From Paramacrobiotus metropolitanus (taxonomy: Eukaryota; Tardigrada; Eutardigrada; Parachela; Macrobiotidae): 64,000 nt of DNA. Positions within the stretch are counted from its first letter, which is position 1, and every line of letters begins with the position of its first letter. The translations under genes and the position numbers were made by a program. Positions 46,525 through 56,956 of the stretch are shown here, in pieces. Under the pieces are notes generated by a model. That model was not told where the DNA came from, did not search any database, and was given only the letters and a program-made list of their open reading frames with translations. The stretch is from NCBI RefSeq assembly GCF_019649055.1, contig NW_026570221.1:3224001-3288000 (forward strand), read 5' to 3'.

Positions 46525-46752
46525 GCCGAAGACATGGCTCAATTAAATTGCTGGCGCTCCAGAAGTCTTGAATCATCGCGAAAAGCTAGGGACCAGAGAC
46601 CACATTTCTCGACATCTGTCCCGGATGGTCGCCATGTTCGTCTTCCGGTAGCACTGCAAAACAGTGCCCGGTTTTACTCGAAAGTTTTGACCGTGGTTAT
46701 AGCCCAGGCATTATCGACTGAGCGGTCAATAGGTAGTCCATCTATTCCATGA
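46525..46752 (+). CDS. Possible terminal exon, unrecognised
   Basis: After TTTTTTGCAG the frame reads 75 codons (AEDMAQLNCWRSRSLESSRK ...) to a stop at 46752. The acceptor is good and the product is polar and basic at first, then more hydrophobic, but no domain or paralog supports it and no upstream exon was found. The preceding 46060-46400 is GC-rich repeat. Chance is a fair alternative. Confidence 0.25.
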   Translation, partial: AEDMAQLNCWRSRSLESSRKARDQRPHFSTSVPDGRHVRLPVALQNSARFYSKVLTVVIAQALSTERSIGSPSIP

Positions 46753-47292
46753 GCTATGTTGATAATGAAAGATAATGTGAATAGTTCGTTTGATTTTTAT
46801 TACGGTGAAGTCAACATGAACGTTTTGAGTGAAAACTGGAGACAGCTGGAGATAACAATGTAACCGAAGGTTCTTCTTTATTAGGCATCCCAACTGGAGT
46901 AGATGACTAACAATGTATTCTATCAGCGCAGCGGCGTTGGCTTTATTTCGGCCAACGCGTAGTAGGACACCTCTAGCTATGTAGTAGGGAGTAGCCGGAA
47001 GGTGACTTCCTGCTACACGTTACATAAAATATGGATCACGTGACCAGGAAGTCGACCATAGGCTACTTCTGACTACAGATTACAGAACATGATTACTCAA
47101 GTTACACAAACAAAACGCCTGTCCATAATCACAAGCTGCATAATTTGTATACAAACTACTGATCTTCTAGCTGGATTGCAATGTGCATTTACTGATTTGC
47201 ATTCCGAATTTTACCGGTCAGCCTCAGTATCTCCGCTTTGACGGTCTGAACACAGTCTTCAAATTATCTCAGTTATAAAATTCCTTTAATAA
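46753..47292. other. Duplicated 5' flank of the chitin-binding pseudogene
   Basis: 46920-47290 matches 59230-59660 (shared CACCTCTAGCTAT, TAGTAGGGAGTAGC, GGCTACTTC), showing that the chitin-binding gene was copied with its upstream DNA. Confidence 0.6.
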
Positions 47293-47735
47293 TTGGCAAT
47301 CCGCGTGGCCATATTTTTGGCTGTTATCTGTGCGGCCAGTGGTGAGAACAAATATGTGTGGGACATCCTGAAAGCGGCCATGTCAGCGGCGGAGGTCATT
47401 GACATTTCAGCCAGTGCCGTGACAGGACAGGCGTATTCCGTGCTGGCAGAATTACCGGTTTCCAGTAGCTTCGACTGTGGCGCAATGGTCCAGGGATTCT
47501 ATGCAGATGTCGGCACATGCTGTCAGGTTTTCCATAGGTTCGTCGGCACTGCAAAATAGTTGGCTTGTTATTGTACTTACGGCTACTTCGTGAACATTAG
47601 GTGTGACATCAATGGAAACTTGACCAAGCTATAGGTGCACCAATATGACTGTTTTAAACCAGATTACAATGGTGTGTGATCAATTTTTCAATGTTGACTT
47701 CGAAGCGTAAGTGACTAAACATATAGTACTGTGTT
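47293..47735 (+). pseudogene. Chitin-binding type-2 (CBM14) protein, dead copy
   Basis: It is a copy of the gene at 59.7 kb. It keeps KYVWDILKAAMSAAEVIDIS, the first domain Cys (FDCGAM), FYADVG, CQVFH and the splice sites of the short intron, so CATAG joins GTGTGAC. The ATG is lost by a small deletion (the region corresponding to 59669 is missing). An extra base in the second domain exon, near ACCAAGCTATAG (about 47624-47632), shifts the frame into a TAG. The last domain Cys is changed (GACTTC), and no copy of the third exon follows. It is clearly a pseudogene by segmental duplication, not a retrocopy, since the intron is kept. Confidence 0.8.
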
Positions 47736-48326
47736 TACATGATATTAAGGAACAGAAAAATCCTCAGGACGGCCCGCACTAGGCGCCGGCTCCACTGATG
47801 TTAAAGGAACTGGAATAGCTACAGCAAGCTTGATTTCTTTATTATCGGATGGTTTTTTATTTTCTTTTAAGGCGGAAAGCATAAATTCGGAATAAAGTTC
47901 GTAAATCTATTCAAAATAATATTATACTGTATCTATTCTTTTAACTGGTCAGCTGGAAAGGCGACAGTATTACCAATACTACCGTCAAGCATACAGTAAA
48001 TACGTTCCGCAGTTTCCTGCAAAATACTGCAGCATTTACAGAAACTTGGGCCATAAACTATATCGAACAACACTTAAATGGACGCCATGTGAGTGTTGGT
48101 ATTAGGATATCGTCCTTTTAATGCAATGGGTGCCTGCAATACGCGGGTGTGAAATGGGTATCTTTGGTAAACGTGGGTGGAAGGGGGTGCCGATATAATG
48201 GTTTCCTGAAATAAAGCGTCAGTATACATAAATTTTGTTTATCGCATCAGCCGTGTATCATTCGTGATCCCGTTAACTTTCTTAAACTTTCCGAAATTTG
48301 ATGAAATTTCTTCGGAATATCGCATG
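47736..48326. other. Intergenic
   Basis: Degraded 3' flank of the duplicated chitin-binding segment with an AATAAAG near 47891. No gene. Confidence 0.3.
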
Positions 48327-48722
48327 TTATTCAGTGAGAATACTGCGATAATGCTGCGCTGAAATACGTGCAGATATCCAGTAAGTTAACATGCTTGTTC
48401 GACCGTATTCAGAAGCCACATATACAACAGTTACTGTGTTCTCACGGTATCCTGCATCCTTGATACATGATATCAGGGATACAGACGCAAAATATGATAT
48501 GATATCAAGCGCAAAACTAAACGCTGTCGACCGTTCCCCTGTAATTCTGCCGTTCCCAGCTGCCGTCACCCGTACAGCACCGGATTTATCCATAAATACA
48601 GCCAGAACGTCACAGTTCAGCGGGTGACGGGAGCAGAACAGTGAAACGGTAGACAGCTTAGTTTTGTCCCGCGTATATTCAAGACCCCGGAATGTGCCTA
48701 CCCTCCTTGTATCCGGCCAATA
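48327..48722 (-). CDS. Unrecognised protein, probable terminal exon
   Basis: The minus frame is open for 131 codons from a GTAAAGCAG acceptor at 48723 to the stop at 48327. It reads YWPDTRRVGTFRGLEYTRDK, later SLFCSRHPLNCDVLAVFMDK and ENTVTVVYVASEYGRT. Mixed charged and beta-type composition and varied codon use look like real protein, more than any other anonymous frame here. An upstream piece near 48810-48870 ends at a GTAAGAA donor and may be the preceding exon, but the phase is not settled. No domain is recognised; one Cys pair could be a disulfide. The first Met (48593) is probably internal. Confidence 0.4.
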   Translation of the reverse strand, partial: YWPDTRRVGTFRGLEYTRDKTKLSTVSLFCSRHPLNCDVLAVFMDKSGAVRVTAAGNGRITGERSTAFSFALDIISYFASVSLISCIKDAGYRENTVTVVYVASEYGRTSMLTYWISARISAQHYRSILTE

Positions 48723-49620
48723 CTGCTTTACTCTACTGCATTTCTTATATTATATAGGGGGAATTTAACTGCGGAGGCAAGCGCTCCCTGTACAAGCTTG
48801 TCCAGTAATTTCTTACGTAAAGATAGAGCTAGCGAGAAGTTTGCGCTTATAACGGTGGCCACTTCACTACGTTTATCAAATTTTCTAAATGCGCTCCGCA
48901 GTTAGATTGCCGCTTACTGCACCGACCATTTTCTAGCCACCTTCCCACAGGCAGCTACTATTCTTCTCATAAAATTAAATGGGATGTACCAAGCTACCTG
49001 CCAGCCAAATGCAAGTTGCATGTTTAAACAGTGTGGAGTGGCGCTCCGGAGTGTGAAATTTGGCGTAACACGCAAATTTATGTATTTCGCTGTATTGATT
49101 CGTCAGAAATTACCGGACAAGCTTACACTTGCTGCCGTCACCCGACTCGAGTTTTTCGTTGTGGCCAAACATGGTGCTTATGTACCGCGCCTGATTTAAC
49201 CGTATGTACATGTATATGCATATACAGTACATGCCGCATATACATGCTTGTGATACGGATTGTGGCTGCAGCATCTTAAATCCTTTATGCACACATTGGC
49301 CGCATATACAGGCTTGAGAAACAAATTATGGCTACAGCATCGTTTTGTGTGTGTTAGGGAAAGTTGAAGCACCAAACCTATTTCGAACAACTTTCCTGTA
49401 CTGCTGCGCCAACCGCCTTTGGTGACACTGAAGCTGAGCAACTGGGTGAAAATTTCTAAGTAATACATCTTATTTAAATGAGCTCATTCACCTTCACGTG
49501 AGCCCTTTTTGTGTTACATTGTATTTGGCACAACTTTCTAAGCCCTGGCATAAGTAATCTACAACGCTGCGCCGAACCAGCGGTTCTTTCCGAAGCTGCA
49601 GTTAACTTATTAATAATGAG
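48723..49620. other. Intergenic with a small tandem duplication
   Basis: CCGCATATACA.GCTTG followed by TGGCT.CAGCATC occurs at about 49229-49272 and 49302-49345 (73-bp spacing). No gene beyond the possible exon noted for the 48.3 kb frame. Confidence 0.4.
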
Positions 49621-49627
49621 CACGTCT

Positions 49628-49927
49628 GTAACCGTCCAGGACGACCGATCGTCTCAGATGCCCGCCGGTCGTTCTGGCCCTTAAACTGTCCGAAACGACC
49701 GGAATCGACTTTACTCCCGAGCTGAATTAATCAAATACGAAACTGCACTCAGGCAGAAACGACAAGGTGGAAAATTACACTCATTATTTTAGTTCAATGC
49801 TTAAAACGAAGCAAATGGGAGGGCGAAATTTCCGGCGGTCGTTTTGGCAGCTATTGGTGGTTTCAGACGGTTTATCGGCCAAAACGACCGCCGGACGTCT
49901 GATACGGCCGGGCGTTTTGGACTGTTA
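49628..49927. mobile_element. Small MITE, about 300 bp, about 50-bp TIR
   Basis: Left end TGTAACCGTCCAGGACGACC and right end (inward) TGTAACAGTCCAAAACGCCC continue in parallel to GGTCGTTCTGGCC/GGTCGTTTTGGCC. CACGTC lies beside both ends and may be part of a target duplication. A solo end of the same family is at about 54957-54998. Confidence 0.7.
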
Positions 49928-50543
49928 CACACACGTCAACTTCCGCAAACGAAGTGGTGCCAAACCTCAAGAGCTGTCTATAGTCGAATTTTCGTAGAAA
50001 AGTACATAAATATGGAAGACAGTTTTCATATTAAAGTTTTGAACGACAGTTTTATTAAAGTTTCAATTAATACTAAATCAATATCAATAATTTGCAAGCT
50101 TTTATAGAATTACGAAAACTATAGCATCTTCGTTTCTTATCAAAGCGATTTTTATATTTACGTACGCTTGTGCCAAATGTTAACGACATCGGTCCAAATT
50201 GAGCGACTTACCTTTGGCCCGCCGTTTTTGCGTTAAAGTTTCGGGATATTTTATTTCAGTCATACCACACCAAACGGATGATGATGGCATAAACGGTATT
50301 TACGATATATGACAGAAATTTTTGCGGAACCCATTTGGATATTAAATAAAATGTCGTTGCTTGATGCAAAAAAAACTGTGTAAGAGAGCGCGCAAGTAAA
50401 AATTACACAGCGTTCGCATGAACCTAGTGTCACGTGCCGGGTCATCTCTCATAGCATGTACTCGTATTATTAGCTTGCACATATTGCACTTAAAATGCGC
50501 TAGAGTACTGATTTCCAAAGTGAAGCACTAATTAAAATCTGAA
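49928..50543. other. Intergenic; 3' flank of LRR gene 3
   Basis: Partly homologous to the 3' flank of LRR gene 1. No gene supported. Confidence 0.3.
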
Positions 50544-51816
50544 TCAGCAATAATTATTATCATCGGGGCAAGATGCATTGTACGAAAACTCGCTGCCTGT
50601 CGAAATATTTTCCAGTGTCACGTTTCTCGAACAATCCACGCTGAAGACATCCGTACCATTCCCAGTTCTGGTGATCGCTTCAGAGAAATAGTTTCCAATT
50701 TTGAACACTTCACCGGGATCTTTGGCATCGATCAAATACGGTTTCTTCTTCAGAAAACGGCGCAACCAGGCAAATGAGCAGTCACAATGCAGATTATAAA
50801 GGTAGTCGAGATCGTTAACACTGGCAGAATAATCGTTGGTGGAGCTGGGATTCTTCGCGCTAAATAACTCCTTGATCCATTTTCTCTCCAGAATCAAGCT
50901 ACGCAAGTTAGGCAAATCTGCAAAGGTGCCTGGCTCCAGTGTGGCTATTGTGGATAAAGTGAACACCATCTGTCGCAATTGGGGCATTCCACTGAAATCG
51001 AATTTGCGGATCGCTAGATCGTCGCACAGATAGAAGGAAAAACTGTGGAGGTTAGGAATAGTACCCAGTTCGTATACCCTGGCTGTAGTATTCGGCGAAT
51101 AACAGCCGGACATGCCAATGTGTACGGTTTGGTTGCGGATGGGTCCGACGACGTCAACGGTAAGCAAATCTTCTTTATCAGGTACCTCAGTCAAATACAG
51201 CGCAACTGCGCGCTGCGGACTGATTTCGCTCACCTTTTGAGTGGTTTTGGCTACTAACGAACGAGGTTCGTGGAGGCACGGGATCTCCACGTACGTGTTC
51301 ATTATCTGGGATCGGTGGGGTGATTTGTCATTTAATGCACATGAACTGAAGCCGAGGACCAGCGTGCAGATAGCTCCTTTAGCTTCCAGATTGTAGTAAA
51401 GGATGCATTCTCTCACCGTAAGCAAATCTCTTCGAAAAGGATACGGGGTCACGACAGGAGCAACCACGCTGTGGTTTAAAGTCCAGTTTTGTGAGATGCA
51501 ACCTGAGTCCGTGTATGTCGGCGCAGCTGGAAAATGGGTTTTGACAAAAATAAAGGCAGCTGTACAATGTATAATGCAGATATGCTTAATAATGTACAAT
51601 GCAGATATGCTTAAACTGGTAAACACATCTTCGAAGTTTACATTCTCTTACTCAAACTTTGTAACTTGAATAAAAACAATTTTGATTGAGAACGGGCAGA
51701 GGTCAGGATAATTATTTTACTATAAGCCGTACTGTCTATGATCGGCTACTGAATGTCTTACCAAACTTGCTTTGGATGAAAAACAAATTGAACAATCCGC
51801 ACCACAAAGCTTTCAT
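50544..51816 (-). CDS. Secreted leucine-rich repeat protein 3
   Basis: Exon 1 (51762-51816) encodes the signal peptide (CGLFNLFFIQSKFG), phase 1. Exon 2 (50544-51526) follows TTTTCCAG; total about 345 residues. The mature start is YTDSGC. Conserved ECILYYNLEAKG and NTYVEIPCLHEPRSLVAKTT tie it closely to gene 4 at 61 kb. LRR-like units (DFSGMPQLRQMVF, TFADLPNLRSLIL) and the CDC cap (LHCDCSFAWLRRFL ... FSVDCSRN ... YNASC) follow. The frame also stays open upstream through the intron to 51626, so a longer unspliced N-terminus is possible; the spliced model is preferred because all four paralogs share it. A 962-bp palindromic insertion lies just upstream of its ATG. Confidence 0.85.
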
Positions 51817-51863
51817 ATTGGAGTTTTTAACCAGCATTTTGTTTACCGACGGCACCGAGTATT

Positions 51864-52825
51864 ATGGCCCGCGCTCAAGCTCGGACTTGGACTTGGACTA
51901 CTAAAACTTGGACTTGGACTTCACTTGGACTCCAAAACTTGGACTTCACTTGGACTCTAAAACTCGGACTTCGCTTGGACTCTAAAACTTGGACTTCACT
52001 TGGACTCAAAAAATTGGACTTCACTTGGACACTAAAACTCGGACATTATGACCTAGACTTGGATGTAGGCGTTTCTCATGTCTTCTTACGTTTCTTCATG
52101 TTTTCTCAGGTTTCTTAGGTTTCTTAGGTTTCGTAGCTTTCTTAGGTTTTTCTGATTTCTTTGGTCTTCATAGGTTTCTTAGGTTTCTCAGGTTTTTTAG
52201 GTTTCTGAGCCTTCTTTGGTTTTCTTAGGTTTCTGAGGTTACTAACATTTCCTAGGTTATCTAGGTATTCTTTGTTATTCTGAGAAACCTAAGGAACCTA
52301 AGAAGCCTAACGAACCTAAGAAACCTAAGAGACCTAAAATCCTAAGAACACCTAAAAAACCTAAGAAACCTTAAAAATCTAAGAAACTTAAGAAACCTAA
52401 GAAACCTAAGAAAACTAAGAAACCTAAGAAACCTAAGAAACCTAAGAAACCTGAGAAACATAAGAAACCTAAGAAAGCTAAAAAAGCTAAGAAACCTAAG
52501 AAACCTAAAAGAGCTGAAAAACTAAGAACACCAAAGAAACCTAAGACACCTAAGAAACCTAAGAAACCTAAGAAAACATGGAGGAACGTAAGAAGACATG
52601 AGAAACATAATAAACGCCTAATTCCAAGTCCAAGTCATAAAGTCCAAGTTTTTGAGTCCAAGTAAGGTCCGAGTTTTAGAGTCCAAGTGAAGTCCGAGTT
52701 TTAGAGCCCAAGTGAAGTCCGAGTTTTAGAGTCCAAATGAAGTCCAAGTTTTAGAGTCCAAGTGAAGTCCAAGTCCAAGTTTTAGTAGTCCAAGTCCGAG
52801 TCCAAGTCCGAGTTTGAGCATGGGC
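51864..52825. mobile_element. Palindromic element with tandem-repeat arms and a CCTAAGAAA core
   Basis: The left arm repeats ACTTGGACTTCACTTGGACT-type units, the right arm their reverse complement (GAGTCCAAGTGAAGTCCAAG). The centre switches from TTTCTTAGG repeats to CCTAAGAAA repeats near 52280. Flanking CGAGTATT is identical on both sides (51856-51863, 52826-52833), an 8-bp target duplication. Outer ends share GCCC(A/G)(C/T)GCTCAA. It has no coding capacity and sits 48 bp upstream of the ATG of LRR gene 3. Confidence 0.85.
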
Positions 52826-53007
52826 CGAGTATTGGCCCTGATAAAGTTCCAAATATTATATTCGATCGGTTACATGACTTATATTCACAACATTGTTGAA
52901 CGAGCAGTATTCTGACAGACTTCAGCCTTTTCGACGTCTTGAGCGAACTGATCAACTTGGCTAAATGGTTTAGTGCAGCTATAAACGTTATCTACAGCTG
53001 CAGTAAG

Positions 53008-53038
53008 TCAGCGGACTATCACATTTAGCAATCTATAA
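53008..53038 (-). promoter_or_regulatory. Conserved LRR-family upstream element, gene 3 (displaced)
   Basis: The gene strand reads GCTAAATGTGATAGTCCGCT, now about 1.2 kb from the ATG. Subtracting the 962-bp insertion and one 8-bp duplication leaves about 225 bp, in line with the other LRR genes. Confidence 0.6.
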
Positions 53039-55917
53039 ATTTGGCCAAGAAATGGATATAGCCGCGAATCGGTTTTGCTACACGTTGAGTAATCAGCTGC
53101 ACCCAAGTACAGTTGGGTGCCGAGGTACGCCGGGCAAAGGTCAAAACTGCTTTTTTCGAAGGGGAATGCCGTTTTCATGGTAACTGAAATATGCTGATTT
53201 CAAGAATGCGATGTACAAACAGAAGCCGTTCACAAGGCGATTGGCTTGACGCGGTGGGAAAAAGATTCAATCAGAACGGATTGCGCATTTTAGTCCATTA
53301 AACCCCATATTTAGTTCGTGTTTACCTATGCGCAGTACCCTGGAGTATATACACCCCCCCCCCCGCGTCGCGTCAACTGCCTCGTGACACGGAATGGATT
53401 TGTTAGAGATTTTAAAGTAATCCAAAAGGTTGGTTAATATCCTTGTATTTTGAATATTTATGGAAACGATTATAACTGTATTACAGCCGTTTAACAGGGG
53501 CGACTAAAAAGGTGGTTGTGACGGATGTGAGACCGGTGCTTTCCTCTTTTTCATTCATAATCTGATCGATTCTTGACAAGGAAGAAAAATCTTGAAGAAA
53601 CGAAGCTTAATTTTTGGTTTTCCTATGTTCCTAAGGTTTCCAAAATTTGGGAATTTCTTTAATAAGAAAAATAATAAGAAATTAATTTTTTTCATAAGAA
53701 AAATATTTCTTTGAGAAATTTCTTTAATAAGAAAAACATCTAAATTTACTGTAATAGAATATTTACTACGAAATCACGGTACAGAAACAAAACAATTACA
53801 CGAAGTTGTATAATAAATACATAATTAAGAATGAACAAAATAACTTACGGTTACAAACATTGAGTGATACTCTGTATATCCTCATGCAAGAAGTAATATT
53901 TTTGACGTTTTTGTTGAGTTCAGAAATTTGGTAAGTCTTAAAAGGGAAGAAATAACTGGAAAAAACGCTAATTTCCAAGAAATTCAACCAGATGAAAATG
54001 TACAAAAAATAAAATAAAAAATATGAAAATAATTTTCTTATTTGATCCTACTAAATTTTTAAATACGTGCGCGGAATTCTGAAAAATGTGTTCACATATT
54101 TATAAATTGTTGACATATTTTGTTGTTGTTTGTTGTAAAAATAAAATGTGGAGCTTATTGTTAAGTAAAACTGGGAACGGCGCGTCAAGGGGTTAGCATC
54201 TTACAAGCTGCCTCGTAAAAATACAAACAGACGGTCCGAGCCGCGCCATTGTCATTCCAACAGGCAGCGTTGTCAACATCCCAGTGAATGTGGGATCTGC
54301 CGCTTTGCCCGTCTGTTCGCCGCTGGTGATCACGCCGTTAGCAAGAAAAAACACCGCACTTTACGTAACGTACTCACTTTTCACTAATTCACGATCCACG
54401 GCACGTGGGAAGTATAAAGTACTGGCAATACTTTACATAAAGTACTTTAATAGTTTAACTTTCTTAGTAAGTACAAAATTTCTGAAAATGAAAAACTCCT
54501 GCGCATAGCTTTGACCCTGTGCATGTTCATATCTAACAACAGTGCCGATACGGAACTGCTAAGGTATAGCAGGCCAACTAAGGTATAGCAGGGCCAACTA
54601 CAGTCTACGGCAAAATAAGAGTTCGTACAGAGTGTCATCTGGTTGTCCGAAAAAATTAATGTTAAGGCAACTGTACGAGTAAGGGTACTTCGATGTTTCT
54701 GAACTCGTTATAACATGCTTGCCGTCACCGAGAACGGTGATCCGCTGTATGTCAGCCAGTGGCCGGCGCCTCATATATATGCAGTATAACTTCAGTGTAT
54801 ACAAGAAACCGTGTTGTTGTTGTCAGATCGTGTTTTCTGCCATAGAACGGCAAAAAAGTTAGGGAGCTGTTAGTCAGCAGTGTTATTATAAATTAATGAA
54901 AAAAGGAATCCAAAGTTTGCGCATGTATCATCCTTAATGGGAGGCCGAAATTTATGTCCTGACGTATAGACGGCCTCGGACGTTTTGGACGGTTACAGGA
55001 ATTTGCAGATTAGGCTACAAACTAATATATATTTACAGGTCAGTCTGCACAAAAAATAAGCATCAATTAAAAGCATGTTTTCGCCAAGTTGGCCCAGTTT
55101 ATTCTTCTCAGCTCAAGTACTAAATAAACCAGTAATTATCATGTGAAAACTCTTTCTTTCTGCTTTGTGATCATTTTTAGCAGAGGTTAATGCACAGGTC
55201 GTTTGCGCCAAGTGTGGAGAGTTGCATGAATATCGCTAAGGCTATTTTGCCGCATTTTAGTGGGACTACTGGTTGGGTTCTTCACCCCGCAGAGTGGCTT
55301 CTAGTTTCTGTGTTTTGCGTGATCTATAGGGCCAAAAAGGTAATATATTATGAAAAAAATTTTTTCAAAAGAATGATTTCAAAAGCAAACGTAATACGTA
55401 ATATAAGTAATAACATCAAAAGTTTCTTGGAAACTGCTTCTCTTGTCACATTAAGTCTACAAACGGTAATGGAACTTATGTGCTTAAAGTAATAATGATA
55501 CTGTACAAGCATCTGGAAATTCACTTGGATTTGTTCATTGAACTACAAACCCAGTTTTGGGAGCATCGTTTGGCTATTTCGGAAAAAAGTCAAAATTAGT
55601 AAAAAAGTCAATTGCTGATATATTTTTTTGCGATAGGTTCTGAATCTCGCTACAACAAAAGCTTTGATTTTCGCTTTTTTCGACACTTCTTCCAGTTGCT
55701 CTGGAATGCAAATAAAGCTTTTGTTGGAGAATATGAAGAACGTGAATTTTAGTTCCCAGTATTTGTAGGAAGGACATAAGAGTACCATTTGAAGAGCAAT
55801 TTTCACGACTGTTTTTTTCCATCAAATAATCAAGAATGAGAGATTTCAAAGCAAGGTGAAAGCGTGCAGTTGAAAAACAGTTGTCGTTACGCCTAAAATG
55901 CATAGATCTCGCCACTC
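53039..55917. other. Intergenic; repeats only
   Basis: Holds a short poly-C tract (about 53355), a diverged 91-bp-type repeat unit (54360-54450), and a solo MITE end (54957-54998). A 100-codon plus frame at 55190-55492 contains PHFSGTTGWVLHPAEW and a possible GT donor, but nothing confirms it. Confidence 0.35.
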
Positions 55918-56148
55918 TTAAGTGGGTATGTATAATATTCCGATCGGTCCGAAGCCTCTTGGATTCCGGTAAAGTGTTGCTAATATTGCGAAGAATGCTG
56001 CATACATGCAAAAATATTAAAGTGCTATTCGCCGGAAAACAGCCAGAACGCTGAAACTAACAAGCGAAATTCCTGCAAATATTATTGTCATCCACTCAAC
56101 CAACTTCCTTTTCCCAAATTTCAGGTGATTTCCGTGCCGAATGTAAAT
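55918..56148 (-). pseudogene. Small membrane protein, dead copy
   Basis: Same frame and length as the gene at 38308-38541. It reads IYIRHGNHLKFGKRKLVEW, a membrane segment (TIIFAGISLVSFSVLAVF), and the tail PRGFGPIGILYIPT with the stop two codons earlier. The start codon is ATT instead of ATG, and one TAA lies in frame at 56017-56019. It stands upstream of the broken Cys-rich gene at 57 kb, as its intact relative stands upstream of member 5. Confidence 0.45.
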
Positions 56149-56200
56149 GCTAAATTACCAGAAAATCAATCGCGATTACACGTATTTATGTAATTACTTA

Positions 56201-56952
56201 CCAGGGACGCGTCACCGGCTCCCCTCTCAGAAAAATTTCATATTTTGTAGGATGACAGAGTAACAATAGGGTATTCCTAAAAAAATAGTTTCATCTGATA
56301 TGATCAACAGGGAGGGGCCAAACAAAATTAAAAAGTTAAAGTTACACTATGTTATAGCCAATGCATTGCTTTGTACGCTAATTAAGTAGCTACTTATACG
56401 ACTTAATATGGCCCATATGGCAATGAGCCACTTCGTACGCTTATGTTGGCTTAAAATTCTCTGTTTACCCATTTCTAGTAAATGGCAATTTTATTTATTT
56501 TATAGAGACAGATCGGCCTTACTTCGGGTTTCGTGCTAGCAGTATTTGTGCTAAAAACTGATAGCGCAAACTGAAATCGAAATATGAACATATGACCTGC
56601 AGATTCTGTCTTAAAAAATAAGTCAACTTATATCACCTACAAAGTACAAACCAGCTTCAGAAACAAAAGCGGATTAACAATAAGAACACAGAAAGAATAT
56701 GGAACACAACAGTCACACCAGTATGCCTTGTACGATAAAGCAAGTGCCGCATGTTATTACAGTATATCTTATAATCGTACAAAGCAATGCATTGGCTATA
56801 ACACAGCGTATCTTTAACTTTTTAATTTTGTTTGGCCCCTCCCTGTTGATCATAGCGGATGAAACTATTTTTTTAGGAATACAATATTGTTACTCTGTCA
56901 TCCTACAAAATACGAAATTTTTCTGAGAGGGGAGCCGGTGACGCGTCGCTGG
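56201..56952. mobile_element. MITE, 752 bp, long TIRs, TTA duplication
   Basis: Inverted ends of about 170 bp start CCAGGGACGCGTCACCGG and CCAGCGACGCGTCACCGG, flanked by TTA on both sides (56198-56200, 56953-56955). It is the uninterrupted relative of the element at 25885-30246. It lies directly against exon 3 of the broken Cys-rich gene, whose first two exons are missing. Confidence 0.85.
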
Positions 56953-56956
56953 TTAG

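Noticed and set aside
51527-51626. Unspliced N-terminal extension of LRR protein 3
   Set aside because: Although in frame, the acceptor, the signal-peptide exon at 51762-51816 and the same structure in three paralogs favour splicing.
51864-52118. Plus-strand frame rich in Thr-Trp-Leu-Asp repeats
   Set aside because: It reads across the tandem arms of the palindromic element; no start, splice or conservation.
52080-52600. CCTAAGAAA array as telomere-like DNA
   Set aside because: The unit is 9 bp, flips orientation at the centre of a transposon with a target duplication, and is not a TTAGG-type telomere repeat.
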